A stretch of DNA of 64,000 nt from Aneurinibacillus tyrosinisolvens (GCF_001015055.1 NZ_BBWZ01000014.1:1-64000); one strand, 5' to 3'. Numbered from the stretch's first letter, positions 1-8,133 are shown. Made by a program: numbers and translations. Notes: generated from the sequence alone by a model not told the origin.

Positions 1-77
1 CGGCCGTGTTGGTGGTGTCGGCGGAGTCGGCCGTGTTGGTGGTGTCGGCGGAGTCGGCCGTGTTGGTGGTGTTCGCA
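1..77. repeat. 27-bp tandem repeat, at least 2.7 copies
   Basis: The 27-bp unit starting CGGCCGTGTTGGTGG is present at 1-27 and 28-54 identically, and a third partial copy starts at 55 and diverges after about 23 bases. Degenerate copies appear to continue to about 130. The unit is a multiple of three, so copy-number change keeps the minus-strand reading frame and only lengthens or shortens the PT-rich tail. The array is cut by the window edge. Confidence 0.85.
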
Positions 78-306
78 TTGTCGGAGGTGTTGGCCGTGCC
101 GGCCATGTTGGCGGTATTAGTCGTCTTGGTCGTGTCAGTCGTGAGCGATCCTTTTCGTACCATTTGCTCAAAATATCTTTGCCCAAATACAACAATGCAC
201 ATACCAATGCATAAATCCCTACAAATGCTCCCCAGATAATATAGATGATACCAAACGCAAGGAATTTTAAAGACCTCTTCTTTAATGCCCCTAATCTACT
301 TCTCAT
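1..306 (-). CDS. Membrane protein with Pro/Thr/Arg repeat tail (partial, runs off left edge)
   Basis: Reading the minus strand from an ATG at 306 gives 102 codons open to the window edge. A GAGGGTG ribosome binding site lies just upstream (about 312-322). The product has a basic N-terminus, one hydrophobic segment (about residues 16-43), a short charged stretch, then a tail built from P, T and R in a nine-residue period (PPTRPTPPT type). The period is coded by the 27-bp tandem repeat at 1-77. Known families do not give a function; a single-pass protein with a proline-rich extracytoplasmic or wall-spanning tail is plausible. The C-terminus is missing, so repeat number and any downstream domain are unknown. 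The opposite-strand ORF here is low-complexity and is considered a shadow. Confidence 0.6.
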   Translation of the reverse strand, partial: MRSRLGALKKRSLKFLAFGIIYIIWGAFVGIYALVCALLYLGKDILSKWYEKDRSRLTRPRRLIPPTWPARPTPPTMRTPPTRPTPPTPPTRPTPPTPPTRP

Positions 307-554
307 GTGATATTCACCCTCTTTTTACCACATAACATGATTTCACTTTTCCATTTTCATTTAGAGATAATAGTACTTTATGTCAAGGAAGAGGGACAGG
401 TGTTAGGCAAATGGTCTTAGACATAAGCCTCGTATAAAAATAAACTCCATTATATGATCTGTCCCTTGCACGTTGATCCGAGCCAGCATTTAATATAACA
501 AATCCATTAGAATGGAAATGTTGGTCTGGAAAGAATTAACATACAAAGGGTGAT

Positions 555-992
555 ATGGTGAAGCGGCTCTCTATGTTTTTTACACTTACCGTTGCTTTTT
601 TAGTGCTTTTTGGCTGTTCTGCTTCGGAGAAAACTTCAAAATTTATCCGCTCAGTTCCTCAAAGTATGGTATATCTTCGTGATACACCAAAACCGGCTAA
701 AGAATATTTTGAAAAGAAAATAAAAGAAGGAGAGGGAGGGCTGCATGTTTTTCATGATGGTGACAAGACATACCTAATGCTTGCCGAACAAAACAGAATG
801 ATTGGCTTTATTCAAGAATATACTGACCATGTTCGTGTTTCGACTTTTCTCAATCCGTCCATAGGGCCCTCGGGTGGAACATATAACGGGGAAAATCAAA
901 TCCCTCTCGTTTTATATGTAATGGTTATTAATAAAATCGAGAAACCATATGGTGTTTTTCGTCAGGAGGACTTGAACTTAATTAAGAATTAA
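555..992 (+). CDS. Predicted lipoprotein of unknown function
   Basis: The 145-residue product has a lipoprotein signal: basic MVKR start, hydrophobic core, and a VLFGC lipobox with Cys21 followed by Ser-Ala-Ser-Glu. It is therefore expected to be lipid-anchored on the outer face of the membrane. The mature part is about 125 residues, mixed alpha/beta by appearance, without a motif I recognise. An AAAGGGTGA ribosome binding site is very close to the ATG at 555, so the GTG at 558 is a possible alternative start. It stands alone, with no clear terminator before the remnant at 1029. Confidence 0.7.
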   Translation: MVKRLSMFFTLTVAFLVLFGCSASEKTSKFIRSVPQSMVYLRDTPKPAKEYFEKKIKEGEGGLHVFHDGDKTYLMLAEQNRMIGFIQEYTDHVRVSTFLNPSIGPSGGTYNGENQIPLVLYVMVINKIEKPYGVFRQEDLNLIKN

Positions 993-1028
993 ATATTTTT
1001 TGGATAATCGGAAAAGAGACAAACTGAT

Positions 1029-1252
1029 ATGACACGAATAGATGAAATCGCTCCTGATATTTTTCGTATCTCTATCTTCGTACCACAAGCCGGCATGCAG
1101 TTTAATCAATTTCTCATTCGGGATGATGAACCGCTTTTATTTACTACTGGGTTACCGGTATTGTGGGGGCTCAGGTTAATTCCTTCGCTGGTGATGGTAA
1201 GAAGGCTATTGAAGAATTGACTGAGGTTTGGAAAGAAGTATTAGGCGAATAA
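1029..1252 (+). pseudogene. Remnant: MBL-fold N-terminus joined out of frame to another C-terminus
   Basis: The frame starting at 1029 ([15 protein letters not shown]...) resembles the first 40 residues of metallo-beta-lactamase-fold hydrolases of the oxygen-binding diiron type, but it ends after 63 codons without any HxHxDH motif. From about 1142 a second frame reads [20 protein letters not shown] and then about 13 more residues to a TAA at 1250-1252. That has the look of a genuine C-terminal helix of a flavodoxin-like or reductase protein. The two pieces are probably the ends left by an internal deletion across one or two genes. No function is expected. Confidence 0.55.
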
Positions 1253-1289
1253 AAGAATGGTCTTTTACAACGAATCATCTCCTTCCAAA

Positions 1290-1916
1290 TTACACCACAC
1301 TATTTTTTTTGGCTGACGAATCGATCATTCGTACCACTCCCCACAATATCAACGTAGCGACCGCCATAAAGATGAAAAACCCACCTGCATGAAAGAACAA
1401 AATGAGGAGCCAGGCATGGCTCAAAATAAAATGAGAAGTACGCATAAATTTATTGCGTACACGCCTATAAAGCCACCCATAAATGGCTAATGCCAATAAG
1501 AGAAGGAAAGCAGCTATCCCTGTTAGAAGCTTCGAGTTATGAAGATCCGTAATTAAGTAATAACCCCCATGTATAATAATCAGGACCAATGCAGCCCAGC
1601 CTGTGTAAGTATGCAGGGAGTAAATCCTTTTTCCTATCTTTTTCAATGGTTTGGAAGGGGAGGTTAGCTTTTTCTTAAACAAGAACCACCAATAGCTCAT
1701 CGCTGCGCATGCGATTGCAGCGTTTCCAAGCAATGTAAAATCAAAACCATTCTTTTCTTGCTTATGGCCTATACCCGTACGAGGCCCGTTTGGCGGGTGT
1801 ACTCCAGTATGAGATTCCGCCGGGTTTGGCGCTGTATAAAAAGAGTAGATGACAAGCAAAACACTAGCAAGAACAATTATTATGACCGGAATAAACACAC
1901 GACGACTCTGATTCAA
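1290..1916 (-). CDS. Heme-b/ferric-reductase-like integral membrane protein
   Basis: The 208-residue protein has an N-terminal anchor (about 8-27), a short outer loop, and four further hydrophobic helices (about 58-80, 105-124, 130-150, 165-195). Histidines inside or next to the helices (H102, H116, H162, H167, H176) are placed as heme ligands in cytochrome b561 or ferric-reductase-like transmembrane domains. No FAD/NAD domain follows, so it would act as an electron-transfer membrane subunit or sensor rather than a complete reductase. The start is TTG at 1916, preceded by GGTGAGGGG. It is divergent from the GNAT gene. The family assignment rests on His spacing and topology only. Confidence 0.55.
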   Translation of the reverse strand: MNQSRRVFIPVIIIVLASVLLVIYSFYTAPNPAESHTGVHPPNGPRTGIGHKQEKNGFDFTLLGNAAIACAAMSYWWFLFKKKLTSPSKPLKKIGKRIYSLHTYTGWAALVLIIIHGGYYLITDLHNSKLLTGIAAFLLLLALAIYGWLYRRVRNKFMRTSHFILSHAWLLILFFHAGGFFIFMAVATLILWGVVRMIDSSAKKNSVV

Positions 1917-2147
1917 ATAAATTTCCCCTCACCTTTTTTACTATTTACCTTTAATTTAATCATAAAAAAATGAAAATACGGTGAAAATACTAAAGCAACC
2001 AATGATCACCTTTCGTTTCAAAAAAAGGGAGGCCGGGTAAGATGACAGGAGTTTGCAACTGTGTTTTCTCAATCAATTTTCCAGCAGAAAGAATTCAAAC
2101 GTTAGGTTAAAGGAATTATAAATCATAATAGAAAGAGGATAGAGCAA

Positions 2148-2420
2148 ATGGTCAATATCAAGAAGGGTGATGGTACGTTTTTTGTCGAGGAGGGCGGAGC
2201 AACCATTGCTGAGCTTCACTTTATTCCAAGCGGAGAAGACCGTCTTATTGCTGATCATACGCATGTTTCAGAGGAACTGCAGGGTCAAGGAATCGGAGAA
2301 GCGTTAGTGAAAAGGATGGTGGAATTTGCACGCGAAGAGGGGAAAAAACTTATTCCTTCATGCCCCTTTGTTAAAGCTCAAATTGACCGGCATAAGGAAT
2401 ATCAGGATATTCTTGCTTAA
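2148..2420 (+). CDS. Small GNAT-fold N-acetyltransferase (YjdJ/COG2388 type)
   Basis: The 90-residue protein matches the minimal GNAT family that keeps only the acetyl-CoA-binding core. Visible features are a beta strand ending at DHTHVSEELQGQGIGEALV, where Q45-G-Q-G-I-G50 is the pyrophosphate-binding loop, followed by a helix and the strand KLIPSCPFVKAQIDRHKEY typical of this subfamily. The acceptor substrate is unknown for the family. It is monocistronic and ends at a long convergent hairpin (2427-2473). Confidence 0.85.
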   Translation: MVNIKKGDGTFFVEEGGATIAELHFIPSGEDRLIADHTHVSEELQGQGIGEALVKRMVEFAREEGKKLIPSCPFVKAQIDRHKEYQDILA

Positions 2421-2426
2421 TCGTCT

Positions 2427-2473
2427 CAACCGAGTAGGAGGGACCGGACTATATCAGCCCCTCTGCTCGGTTG
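2427..2473. terminator. Convergent hairpin between GNAT and glycine-rich gene
   Basis: CAACCGAG at 2427-2434 pairs with CTCGGTTG at 2466-2473, with additional pairing of GGAGGG with CCCCTC inside. There is no long T-run, so termination strength is uncertain. It lies exactly between convergent genes. Confidence 0.5.
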
Positions 2474-2489
2474 TTGTGAATGTAATCAA

Positions 2490-2945
2490 CTATTTCGCCT
2501 TGGCGGAAAAGCTGCGGATAAGTTTATAAATACCAAAGAAGATGAGAGCCCAGATTAACAAACCCAAAATGGAAAAGCCGCCCCCAAAACCACCGGTAAA
2601 CGGGTGAAACAGGCTTCCTAATAACGCTCCTGCTCCCAATCCGCCTAAAAAAGGGAACAATCCACCGGCTCTGCCGGGAGCCGGGCCAGGGGTGGCTCGG
2701 TTCGGATTCCTAACATTGGGAGAAGGCGATCTGTATCCCGAATGGTACCCGCCAGGACTTGGTGCAACTCTGCCTGAACCCCCTCTAAAACGCGCTTGCG
2801 TGTGGACTTGCGGATTATCGGAAGAGTTTACACGTGTTTGAACGGTTCCGTTTTGAGAAGGATCCCCTCTAAGATAGGAACAGGCAGGCATCATTCCAAG
2901 TAATACAGTGAACGTCACAATAAGGCTGAAGATTTTTTTACTCAT
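2490..2945 (-). CDS. Secreted or lipid-anchored Gly-rich protein with C-terminal membrane helix
   Basis: The 151-residue product begins with a signal sequence ending MMPACSYL; Cys22 could be lipidated, though the residue at -3 is atypical for a lipobox. A Ser/Gly/Pro/Arg-rich linker (about 30-95) leads to a GGLFPFLGGLGAGALLGSLF glycine-zipper-like segment and a final hydrophobic helix (about 128-145). This architecture is common in small Bacillales envelope proteins of unknown function. The AGGAGAG-type site sits upstream of ATG 2945. No enzymatic motif is visible. Confidence 0.6.
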   Translation of the reverse strand: MSKKIFSLIVTFTVLLGMMPACSYLRGDPSQNGTVQTRVNSSDNPQVHTQARFRGGSGRVAPSPGGYHSGYRSPSPNVRNPNRATPGPAPGRAGGLFPFLGGLGAGALLGSLFHPFTGGFGGGFSILGLLIWALIFFGIYKLIRSFSAKAK

Positions 2946-3050
2946 TATATAACTCTCCTGCTATTTTACTCGAATCGTTACTTTAGTAGTCCCCATTGAA
3001 AATAACATTATGCACAAGGTAAGGCTCTGCCAAATAGGTTCGCCGCAACT

Positions 3051-3344
3051 TTAAAGAACGAGGATATCTGCCTCAATCCCTGTTCCTTCGTTAAATTGTA
3101 AATCAACTTGTAGCTGGCCAGGAATAAAGTTGTGGTATTCTGCAAGGTACGTGGCTATCCCATCCACCATATCCTGCTCGGTAAGATGAATGTTTTCCGA
3201 TCCTTTTCTAGCCTCAGTTGCAAATTTAGACGCTGGGTTAAACTGGAGGTCAACGTCCACGTCTTCCGGACGGCCATTATACCGCTGTGCAACAAATACA
3301 CAACAGGCGTCAACAACATCTTGTTCGTTAAAATGTAGCTTCAT
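3051..3344 (-). CDS. YxcD-like DUF2653 protein, internally duplicated
   Basis: The 97-residue cytosolic protein is recognisable as the DUF2653/YxcD family (function unknown). Two halves repeat the same pattern: residues 1-45 (FNEQDVVDACC...DVDLQFNP) and 52-97 (LTEQDMVDGIA...QVDLQFNE). Each half is a helix starting with EQD-VD and a strand ending VDLQFN. GGAAGGAGAG lies 6 nt before the ATG. Confidence in the gene is high; the role is unknown. Confidence 0.8.
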   Translation of the reverse strand: MKLHFNEQDVVDACCVFVAQRYNGRPEDVDVDLQFNPASKFATEARKGSENIHLTEQDMVDGIATYLAEYHNFIPGQLQVDLQFNEGTGIEADILVL

Positions 3345-3527
3345 TTTTTATCTCTCCTTCCTTTATAACGTAACCATATGCAATGAAAACATTCCACACA
3401 GGGAAGAAAATTGCTGCGCTTTGATGTTCCAGTATAAATCGTTGCGTAAGATCCATATTAATGAAGAAGCCTTACTGATCGCTGACAGTACATCAGAAAT
3501 AAATTTTCCAAAGGAGAGCTGACGTTT

Positions 3528-4172
3528 ATGAAAGTTTTTGTTGTTGGAGCAAACGGGCAAATTGGCCAACACCTCGTCCGTTTATTAAGCGAAAGCAAAG
3601 AACATTCCGTGAGAGCGATGATCCGAAAAGAAGAACAGGCAAAAGCCTTTGAACAATGGGGAGCAGAAACGGTTGTCGCAAATCTTGAGGGCAGCGTGGA
3701 AGGGATTATGGAAGCCGCGAATGGTTGTGAAGCCATCGTCTTTACGGCAGGATCGGGAGGGCATACCGGGGCGGATAAAACAATCCTGGTGGACCTTGAC
3801 GGAGCGGTGAAAACGATCGAAGCCGCCGAGCAATTAGGGATTATGCGATTCATTATGGTGAGCTCCATTCATGCGAATAAAAGAGAGAAATGGTCCAACG
3901 CCATAAAGCCTTATCACGCGGCCAAGTATTATGCGGATAAGGCACTTATCGCGAGCCGGTTAAATTATACGATTGTCCGCCCTGGGGCTCTGGTCAACGA
4001 GCCTGGAACAGGAAAAGTTTCCGCTGGAGAAGAACTCGCCAGGGGAGAAATTTCTCGCGAGGACGTAGCCGCCACGATCGCGGCCGCACTCAATGAGGAG
4101 CACATATTTAAGCGTGGATTCGATTTAGTTTCCGGTGAAACCCCCATCACTGATGCACTAAAATCAATCTAA
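3528..4172 (+). CDS. NAD(P)-binding SDR-like oxidoreductase (YhfK/YwnB type)
   Basis: The 214-residue atypical short-chain dehydrogenase starts with the Rossmann fingerprint VGANGQIGQ (G7, G10, G13). It has the FTAGSGGHTGADKT loop, VSSIHAN, the YHAAKYYADKAL segment carrying the Y-x-x-x-K pair, and IVRPGAL. These are hallmarks of the NAD(P)H-binding NmrA/YhfK group, thought to act on small quinone- or flavin-like substrates or as redox sensors. AAAGGAG precedes the ATG. It is followed after 24 nt by the small membrane ORF and speD, so the three may be cotranscribed. Confidence 0.85.
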   Translation: MKVFVVGANGQIGQHLVRLLSESKEHSVRAMIRKEEQAKAFEQWGAETVVANLEGSVEGIMEAANGCEAIVFTAGSGGHTGADKTILVDLDGAVKTIEAAEQLGIMRFIMVSSIHANKREKWSNAIKPYHAAKYYADKALIASRLNYTIVRPGALVNEPGTGKVSAGEELARGEISREDVAATIAAALNEEHIFKRGFDLVSGETPITDALKSI

Positions 4173-4196
4173 ATACCTGAAAGGGAGGAAGCCCGT

Positions 4197-4313
4197 GTGG
4201 ATATGGGAATGGCGGAATACAATGGAGTATTCCTGATCTTTTTTGCTGCTATGATGGTTGTAGTTCCCGCGCTTTTTGTTGCAGCGTATAAAATAGAAAA
4301 GGAGAAGGAATGA
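4197..4313 (+). CDS. 38-codon single-pass membrane peptide translationally coupled to speD
   Basis: A GTG at 4197 (or ATG at 4203), 7 nt after GGGAGGAA, opens a 38-codon frame. The product has a short acidic N-terminus (MAEYNG), one hydrophobic helix ([20 protein letters not shown]) and a charged IEKEKE end. Its TGA at 4311-4313 overlaps the speD ATG (4310-4312), a classic coupling arrangement. The codon pattern, topology and ribosome site together argue that it is a real small protein. No family is recognised; it could be a structural membrane peptide or a regulator of SpeD. Confidence 0.65.
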   Translation: MDMGMAEYNGVFLIFFAAMMVVVPALFVAAYKIEKEKE

Positions 4314-5152
4314 AAATGGATTTAACACCCGCGCAGCGTATCGAATTGTATGGCTTTAATAACCTTACAAAATCATTGAGTTTTAATATGTATGACATTT
4401 GCTATACAAGAACAAAAGAAGAACGTGAAGCCTACATAGAGTACATAGATGAACAGTATAACGCAGAAAGACTAACAAAGATTTTAAAACATGTAGCCGA
4501 CATTATAGGCGCCCATGTATTAAATGTTGCTAAACAAGACTATGTCCCCCAGGGAGCAAGCGTGACCATTCTCGTCTCTGAGGGACCGGTCGTTGAAGTC
4601 CCAACTGAGTCATACAATGAATCTCCCGGTCCCCTGCCTGATTCGGTTGTAATGCAGCTGGATAAGAGCCATATAACCGTTCATACGTATCCTGAATACC
4701 ATCCGGATGAAGGGATCAGCACGTTTCGGGCGGACATTGATGTGTCTACATGTGGTGAAATCTCACCGCTTAAAGCATTAAATTACCTCATTCATTCATT
4801 TGATACGGACATTATGACGATCGATTACCGGGTTCGGGGCTTTACCAGAGACATAAACGGACACAAGTTATTTATTGATCACGATATTAGTTCCATCCAA
4901 AATTACATCCCGGAAGAGGTAAAAGACTTATTCCACATGATTGACGTGAATGTATATCAGGATAATATTTTTCACACAAAATGTAAGCTTAGAGAATTTG
5001 ACTTAAATAACTATCTATTTGGTTATACAAAAGAGAAGTTAAACCCGGAAGAGCTAGAGGAAATAACAGAAAGAGTCAAAATGGAAATGGACGAAATATT
5101 TTATGGAAAGAATATTAACCGTGGCTGGACCAACGCAATCGATCTGAATTGA
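4310..5152 (+). CDS. speD: S-adenosylmethionine decarboxylase, long (E. coli-type) form
   Basis: The 280-residue protein is the proenzyme of the pyruvoyl-dependent decarboxylase that makes decarboxylated SAM, the aminopropyl donor for spermidine. Length and motifs fit the long class found in enterics and some Bacillales, not the ~125-residue B. subtilis type. The self-cleavage site is at Lys119-Ser120 in [13 protein letters not shown]; Ser120 becomes the pyruvoyl group. [15 protein letters not shown] carries the catalytic Cys of the family. The ATG at 4310 overlaps the upstream ORF stop; ATG 4316 is an alternative. No speE is in the window. Confidence 0.93.
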   Translation: MKMDLTPAQRIELYGFNNLTKSLSFNMYDICYTRTKEEREAYIEYIDEQYNAERLTKILKHVADIIGAHVLNVAKQDYVPQGASVTILVSEGPVVEVPTESYNESPGPLPDSVVMQLDKSHITVHTYPEYHPDEGISTFRADIDVSTCGEISPLKALNYLIHSFDTDIMTIDYRVRGFTRDINGHKLFIDHDISSIQNYIPEEVKDLFHMIDVNVYQDNIFHTKCKLREFDLNNYLFGYTKEKLNPEELEEITERVKMEMDEIFYGKNINRGWTNAIDLN

Positions 5153-5252
5153 TCCTGGCGGGTTATTTTTACTATAATAAAGTTAGTTTGTTGATTTTAG
5201 TAAGTATAAATAATATAATTGTGTTTATAAATAGTTTAAGGAGGTTATCCCT

Positions 5253-5969
5253 TTGTCATTAAAAGGAAAACGTGTAGTCGTTGTCGGAGGCACTTCTGGT
5301 ATTGGTTTATCCACTGCCAGGGCATTTCTCGGTGAATCCGCTCAAGTCATCATTGCCAGCCGTTCTGCTGCAAAGCTTTCTGAGGCGAAACAGGCGCTCG
5401 CTGATAATGTAGAAACATACGAGCTCGATTTTCGCAGCGAAGAAAAAGCAGCGGACCTTTTCAACCAAATCGGAAAATTCGATCACTTAGTGATTACCGC
5501 AGGAGAGGGCGCGATGGGTCTCTTTAGCGACTTGCCTGTCGTAAACGCGAAAGAGGCATTTGACAGCAAATTCTGGGGACAATACATAACCGTTCGGGCA
5601 GCTGTTCCTCACTTAAACAAGGGAGGCTCCATCACGTTAACGTCGGGTGTGTACGGTGTACGTCCTCCAAAGGGCGCCACTACGTTAGCGGCGATCAACT
5701 CGGCAATTGAAGGATTGGTACGAGGGCTAGCTGTCGATTTATCTCCCACCAGGGTAAACGTTGTCTCACCCGGAATTGTGGACACACCCATGTATGCCGG
5801 AATGCCGGAGGAGCAGCGCCAGGCAATGTACGCTGGAATAGGGGAGCAATTGCCGGTCGGGCGTGTTGCAAAATCAGAGGATATCGCTCAAACCTACGTC
5901 TACCTGGCGAAAAGTGAATTTACGACCGGATCTGTTGTTCTTATTGACGGAGGCGCTCACCTGGTGTAA
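5253..5969 (+). CDS. Divergent SDR oxidoreductase lacking the Tyr-x-x-x-Lys pair
   Basis: The 238-residue protein has the SDR cofactor motif GGTSGIG (residues 12-18), a catalytic-region Ser in LTSGVYG and the C-terminal VSPGIVDTPMYAG and GSVVLIDGGAHLV signatures. Where classical SDRs have YxxxK, this protein reads ATTLAAINSAIEGL, so the proton-relay Tyr and Lys appear to be absent. This is a known divergent subgroup whose chemistry is unclear. The start is TTG at 5253 behind TAAGGAGGT. The next gene is an aldo/keto reductase 50 nt downstream, suggesting an oxidoreductase pair. Confidence 0.8.
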   Translation: MSLKGKRVVVVGGTSGIGLSTARAFLGESAQVIIASRSAAKLSEAKQALADNVETYELDFRSEEKAADLFNQIGKFDHLVITAGEGAMGLFSDLPVVNAKEAFDSKFWGQYITVRAAVPHLNKGGSITLTSGVYGVRPPKGATTLAAINSAIEGLVRGLAVDLSPTRVNVVSPGIVDTPMYAGMPEEQRQAMYAGIGEQLPVGRVAKSEDIAQTYVYLAKSEFTTGSVVLIDGGAHLV

Positions 5970-6019
5970 ACAGCTGGACTTGGAATACACTTAAATAATA
6001 GCAAGGAGATGGATATAGA

Positions 6020-6952
6020 ATGGCAAAGCAAACACGGCTTGGGAAAACAGATTTACATGTAAATCCTATCGGGCTTGGAACCAATGCGGTTGGCGGGCAT
6101 AATCTTTATCCAAACCTGGATGAAGAAGCAGGAAAAGAGTTAGTTCGAACCGCGCTGCAAAACGGGATTAATTTTTTAGATACGGCTTTTATTTACGGAC
6201 CGGAACGCTCCGAGGAATTAATCGGGGAAGTGTTAAAAGAAACAGGAAATCGCAGCGACATTGTTCTTGCAACAAAAGGCGCGCACAAATTTGTTGGTGA
6301 GGACGTTGTGTTTGACAACTCGCCTGCTTTCTTAAAACAAGCAGTGGAAGGAAGTTTAAAACGACTCCAAACAGATTACATCGATGTATTCTATATTCAT
6401 TTTCCGGACGAGAATACGCCAAAAGATGAAGCCGTTGCCGCTTTGAAACAGCTAAAGGATGAAGGGAAAATTAGAGCCATCGGTGTTTCTAACTTTTCCA
6501 TTGATCAGTTAAAAGAAGCAAATAAAGACGGCTATGTCGATGTCTACCAGGGAGAATATAACTTATTGCAGCGAGAGGCGGAGAAAGAATTATTACCGTA
6601 TACAACGGAACACAGCATTTCATTCATTCCTTACTTCCCGCTTGCCTCCGGCTTGTTAGCCGGCAAATATACGAAAGATATGGTGTTTAATGACTTGCGT
6701 GCTAAAATGCCTCACTTCCAGGGAGAAGCATTTGCACAAAACTTAGAAAAAGTAGAACAGATACGCAAAATAGCAGATGCTAAACATACGGAAGTGGCTC
6801 ACGTTGTTCTTGCCTGGTATTTAACACGCGATTCCATTGACGCGATCATTCCAGGTGCTAAGAGAGCAGAACAAGTGCTGGACAATTTAAAAACGCTGGA
6901 TGTTCACTTAACAGATGAGGAGACTAAAGAAATCGACCGTCTTTTCTCCTAG
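6020..6952 (+). CDS. Aldo/keto reductase
   Basis: The 310-residue (beta/alpha)8 NADPH-dependent reductase keeps the catalytic tetrad in sequence context: Asp54 ([10 protein letters not shown]), Tyr59, Lys86 (LATKGAHK) and His127 (VFYIHFPDE). GVSNFS and the C-terminal [10 protein letters not shown] cofactor segment are also present. Length is normal for the family (IolS/YqkF type). The physiological carbonyl substrate cannot be told. GCAAGGAGAT precedes the ATG, and a strong bidirectional terminator follows at 6973. Confidence 0.9.
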   Translation: MAKQTRLGKTDLHVNPIGLGTNAVGGHNLYPNLDEEAGKELVRTALQNGINFLDTAFIYGPERSEELIGEVLKETGNRSDIVLATKGAHKFVGEDVVFDNSPAFLKQAVEGSLKRLQTDYIDVFYIHFPDENTPKDEAVAALKQLKDEGKIRAIGVSNFSIDQLKEANKDGYVDVYQGEYNLLQREAEKELLPYTTEHSISFIPYFPLASGLLAGKYTKDMVFNDLRAKMPHFQGEAFAQNLEKVEQIRKIADAKHTEVAHVVLAWYLTRDSIDAIIPGAKRAEQVLDNLKTLDVHLTDEETKEIDRLFS

Positions 6953-6972
6953 AATACTGCTGTGAAACGTCA

Positions 6973-7002
6973 AAAACCCGATTCAGACCGAATCGGGTTT
7001 TT
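6973..7002. terminator. Bidirectional intrinsic terminator (AKR / psiE)
   Basis: AAAACCCGATTC pairs with GAATCGGGTTTTT around a short loop; A- and T-rich flanks on both sides let it serve the plus-strand reductase and the minus-strand psiE. Confidence 0.9.
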
Positions 7003-7022
7003 CTTATTTAGTCTCATTCAAC

Positions 7023-7448
7023 CTACAGTTTCTCCCGCCGGGTCGGTGCAGCGTTCATAATGTAGTAACTAATAACGAGTACGAGAATGGCGCAAGCGTA
7101 GAGGAGTGTATCGATCGGGTTATCATGATATACAATAATCAGACGTATCATTGCAGTAAGGCCGATATAAAGAAAGTACCGCAGCGGGAAATGATAGTCC
7201 TCCTGAAAATATTTTACGATCATTGCAATGAATTCAAAGTACATAAAGAAAACGAGGATGCTTTCAAGAAGATTGTAGTGGGTCTCAATTCCGCGGCTAA
7301 AAAGGGAAAAATGAATAAAATGCATAATTTCCTTGCCAAGCAAAATAGAAAAGGTAATGGCTATTAAAACTAGCGCTGTATTTAAAATAATCTGAAGGAT
7401 CGTGGGAATGCTAAAGGCTTGTCTTTTACTTTCGTTTTGCGGTGCCAT
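7023..7448 (-). CDS. psiE: PsiE-family phosphate-starvation-inducible membrane protein
   Basis: Integral membrane protein of about 141 residues with four hydrophobic helices and the conserved core EIMHFIHFSL, HYNLLESILVFFMYFEFIAMIVKYF and HFPLRYFLYIGLTAMIRLIIV of the PsiE family. The ribosome site TAGGAGGAAT fits the ATG at 7448 (MAPQNESK) and not the upstream ATG at 7472, so the shorter start is chosen. PsiE is phosphate-starvation induced in E. coli, but its role is unknown. I see no clear Pho box here. It ends at the shared terminator at 6973-7002. Confidence 0.85.
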   Translation of the reverse strand: MAPQNESKRQAFSIPTILQIILNTALVLIAITFSILLGKEIMHFIHFSLFSRGIETHYNLLESILVFFMYFEFIAMIVKYFQEDYHFPLRYFLYIGLTAMIRLIIVYHDNPIDTLLYACAILVLVISYYIMNAAPTRREKL

Positions 7449-7532
7449 CCATATTCCTCCTAAAGAATTCATTGATATTATGCGTTGCGATGCCCTTTTA
7501 ATACCTCATAGTCAGTAAATGAATGTAGCCAG

Positions 7533-7550
7533 TTCATCCTGAAGGATGAA
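7533..7550. promoter_or_regulatory. 18-bp perfect palindrome, possible operator
   Basis: TTCATCCT-GA-AGGATGAA is a perfect inverted repeat in the intergenic region between divergent psiE and the TPR gene. The position suits an operator, but no regulator is identifiable. Confidence 0.35.
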
Positions 7551-7663
7551 GCGGAATCCAACTTGCGGATACGACACTTCACTCCGACCCCCGATATTCT
7601 ATCGAAGGCATTGAGGATAAGATAAGAATTATTCGACGAAACGAGGGACAGGAGGGGGAACGT

Positions 7664-8113
7664 ATGTCTGCTCATTCTGCAAGCAACAAACACATCTCTC
7701 ATGCGAGGGAGAAATTTCTGGAACGCACCAGAAAAGTTACGCCTGGAACAAGCGCCAATCAACTGTATATCAATACATCCGACCCGGCGTATTATGAAAA
7801 AATTTTACGTTGCAACCGCCATCATGTGCCCGCACTTTATCAAATGGGAAGAAAGTGCGAAAAGCAAGGATACCTGCATCGGGCGGAAGAATATTATGAG
7901 AAGGCGATTGCGGTACAACCGACCTTCGAACCTGCGGTCGGGGCTTTGGTTCTTCTACGCCGCAGGCAAAAAGAAGAGGAGCGGATGTTACAGCAAATGG
8001 CTCTATCTTTGTCACCACCGAAAAAGAAGGTATCTAGCATACAGGTAATGGGTGTTGTGCTTATTATGTACCTATTCATGCTGCTTCTTCTTTTTGGTAT
8101 TATCCTGCGTTAA
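7664..8113 (+). CDS. Tail-anchored TPR protein
   Basis: The 149-residue protein contains one clear tetratricopeptide unit and part of another (about 45-95: ALYQMGRKCEKQGYLHRAEE and YYEKAIAVQPTFEPAVGALV). A basic linker follows, and then a C-terminal hydrophobic helix (about 126-148) ending in Arg. It would display a cytoplasmic protein-interaction surface on the membrane. The N-terminal 40 residues are polar and unassigned. GGACAGGAGGGGG precedes the ATG. No partner is apparent from the neighbours. Confidence 0.7.
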   Translation: MSAHSASNKHISHAREKFLERTRKVTPGTSANQLYINTSDPAYYEKILRCNRHHVPALYQMGRKCEKQGYLHRAEEYYEKAIAVQPTFEPAVGALVLLRRRQKEEERMLQQMALSLSPPKKKVSSIQVMGVVLIMYLFMLLLLFGIILR

Positions 8114-8133
8114 TATCAAAAAACACGGAAAAG

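Noticed and set aside
1-77. CRISPR array
   Set aside because: The 27-bp copies are directly contiguous with no spacers and keep a coding frame.
6-239. Plus-strand 77-codon Val/Ala/Ser-rich ORF over the left-edge repeats
   Set aside because: Low-complexity mirror of the repeat; no ribosome site. The minus-strand frame has a ribosome site, a membrane helix and continues off the edge.
3424-3522. 32-codon ORF just upstream of the YhfK-like gene
   Set aside because: No ribosome site and no recognisable sequence; only the AAAGGAG at its end is useful, as the site of the next gene.
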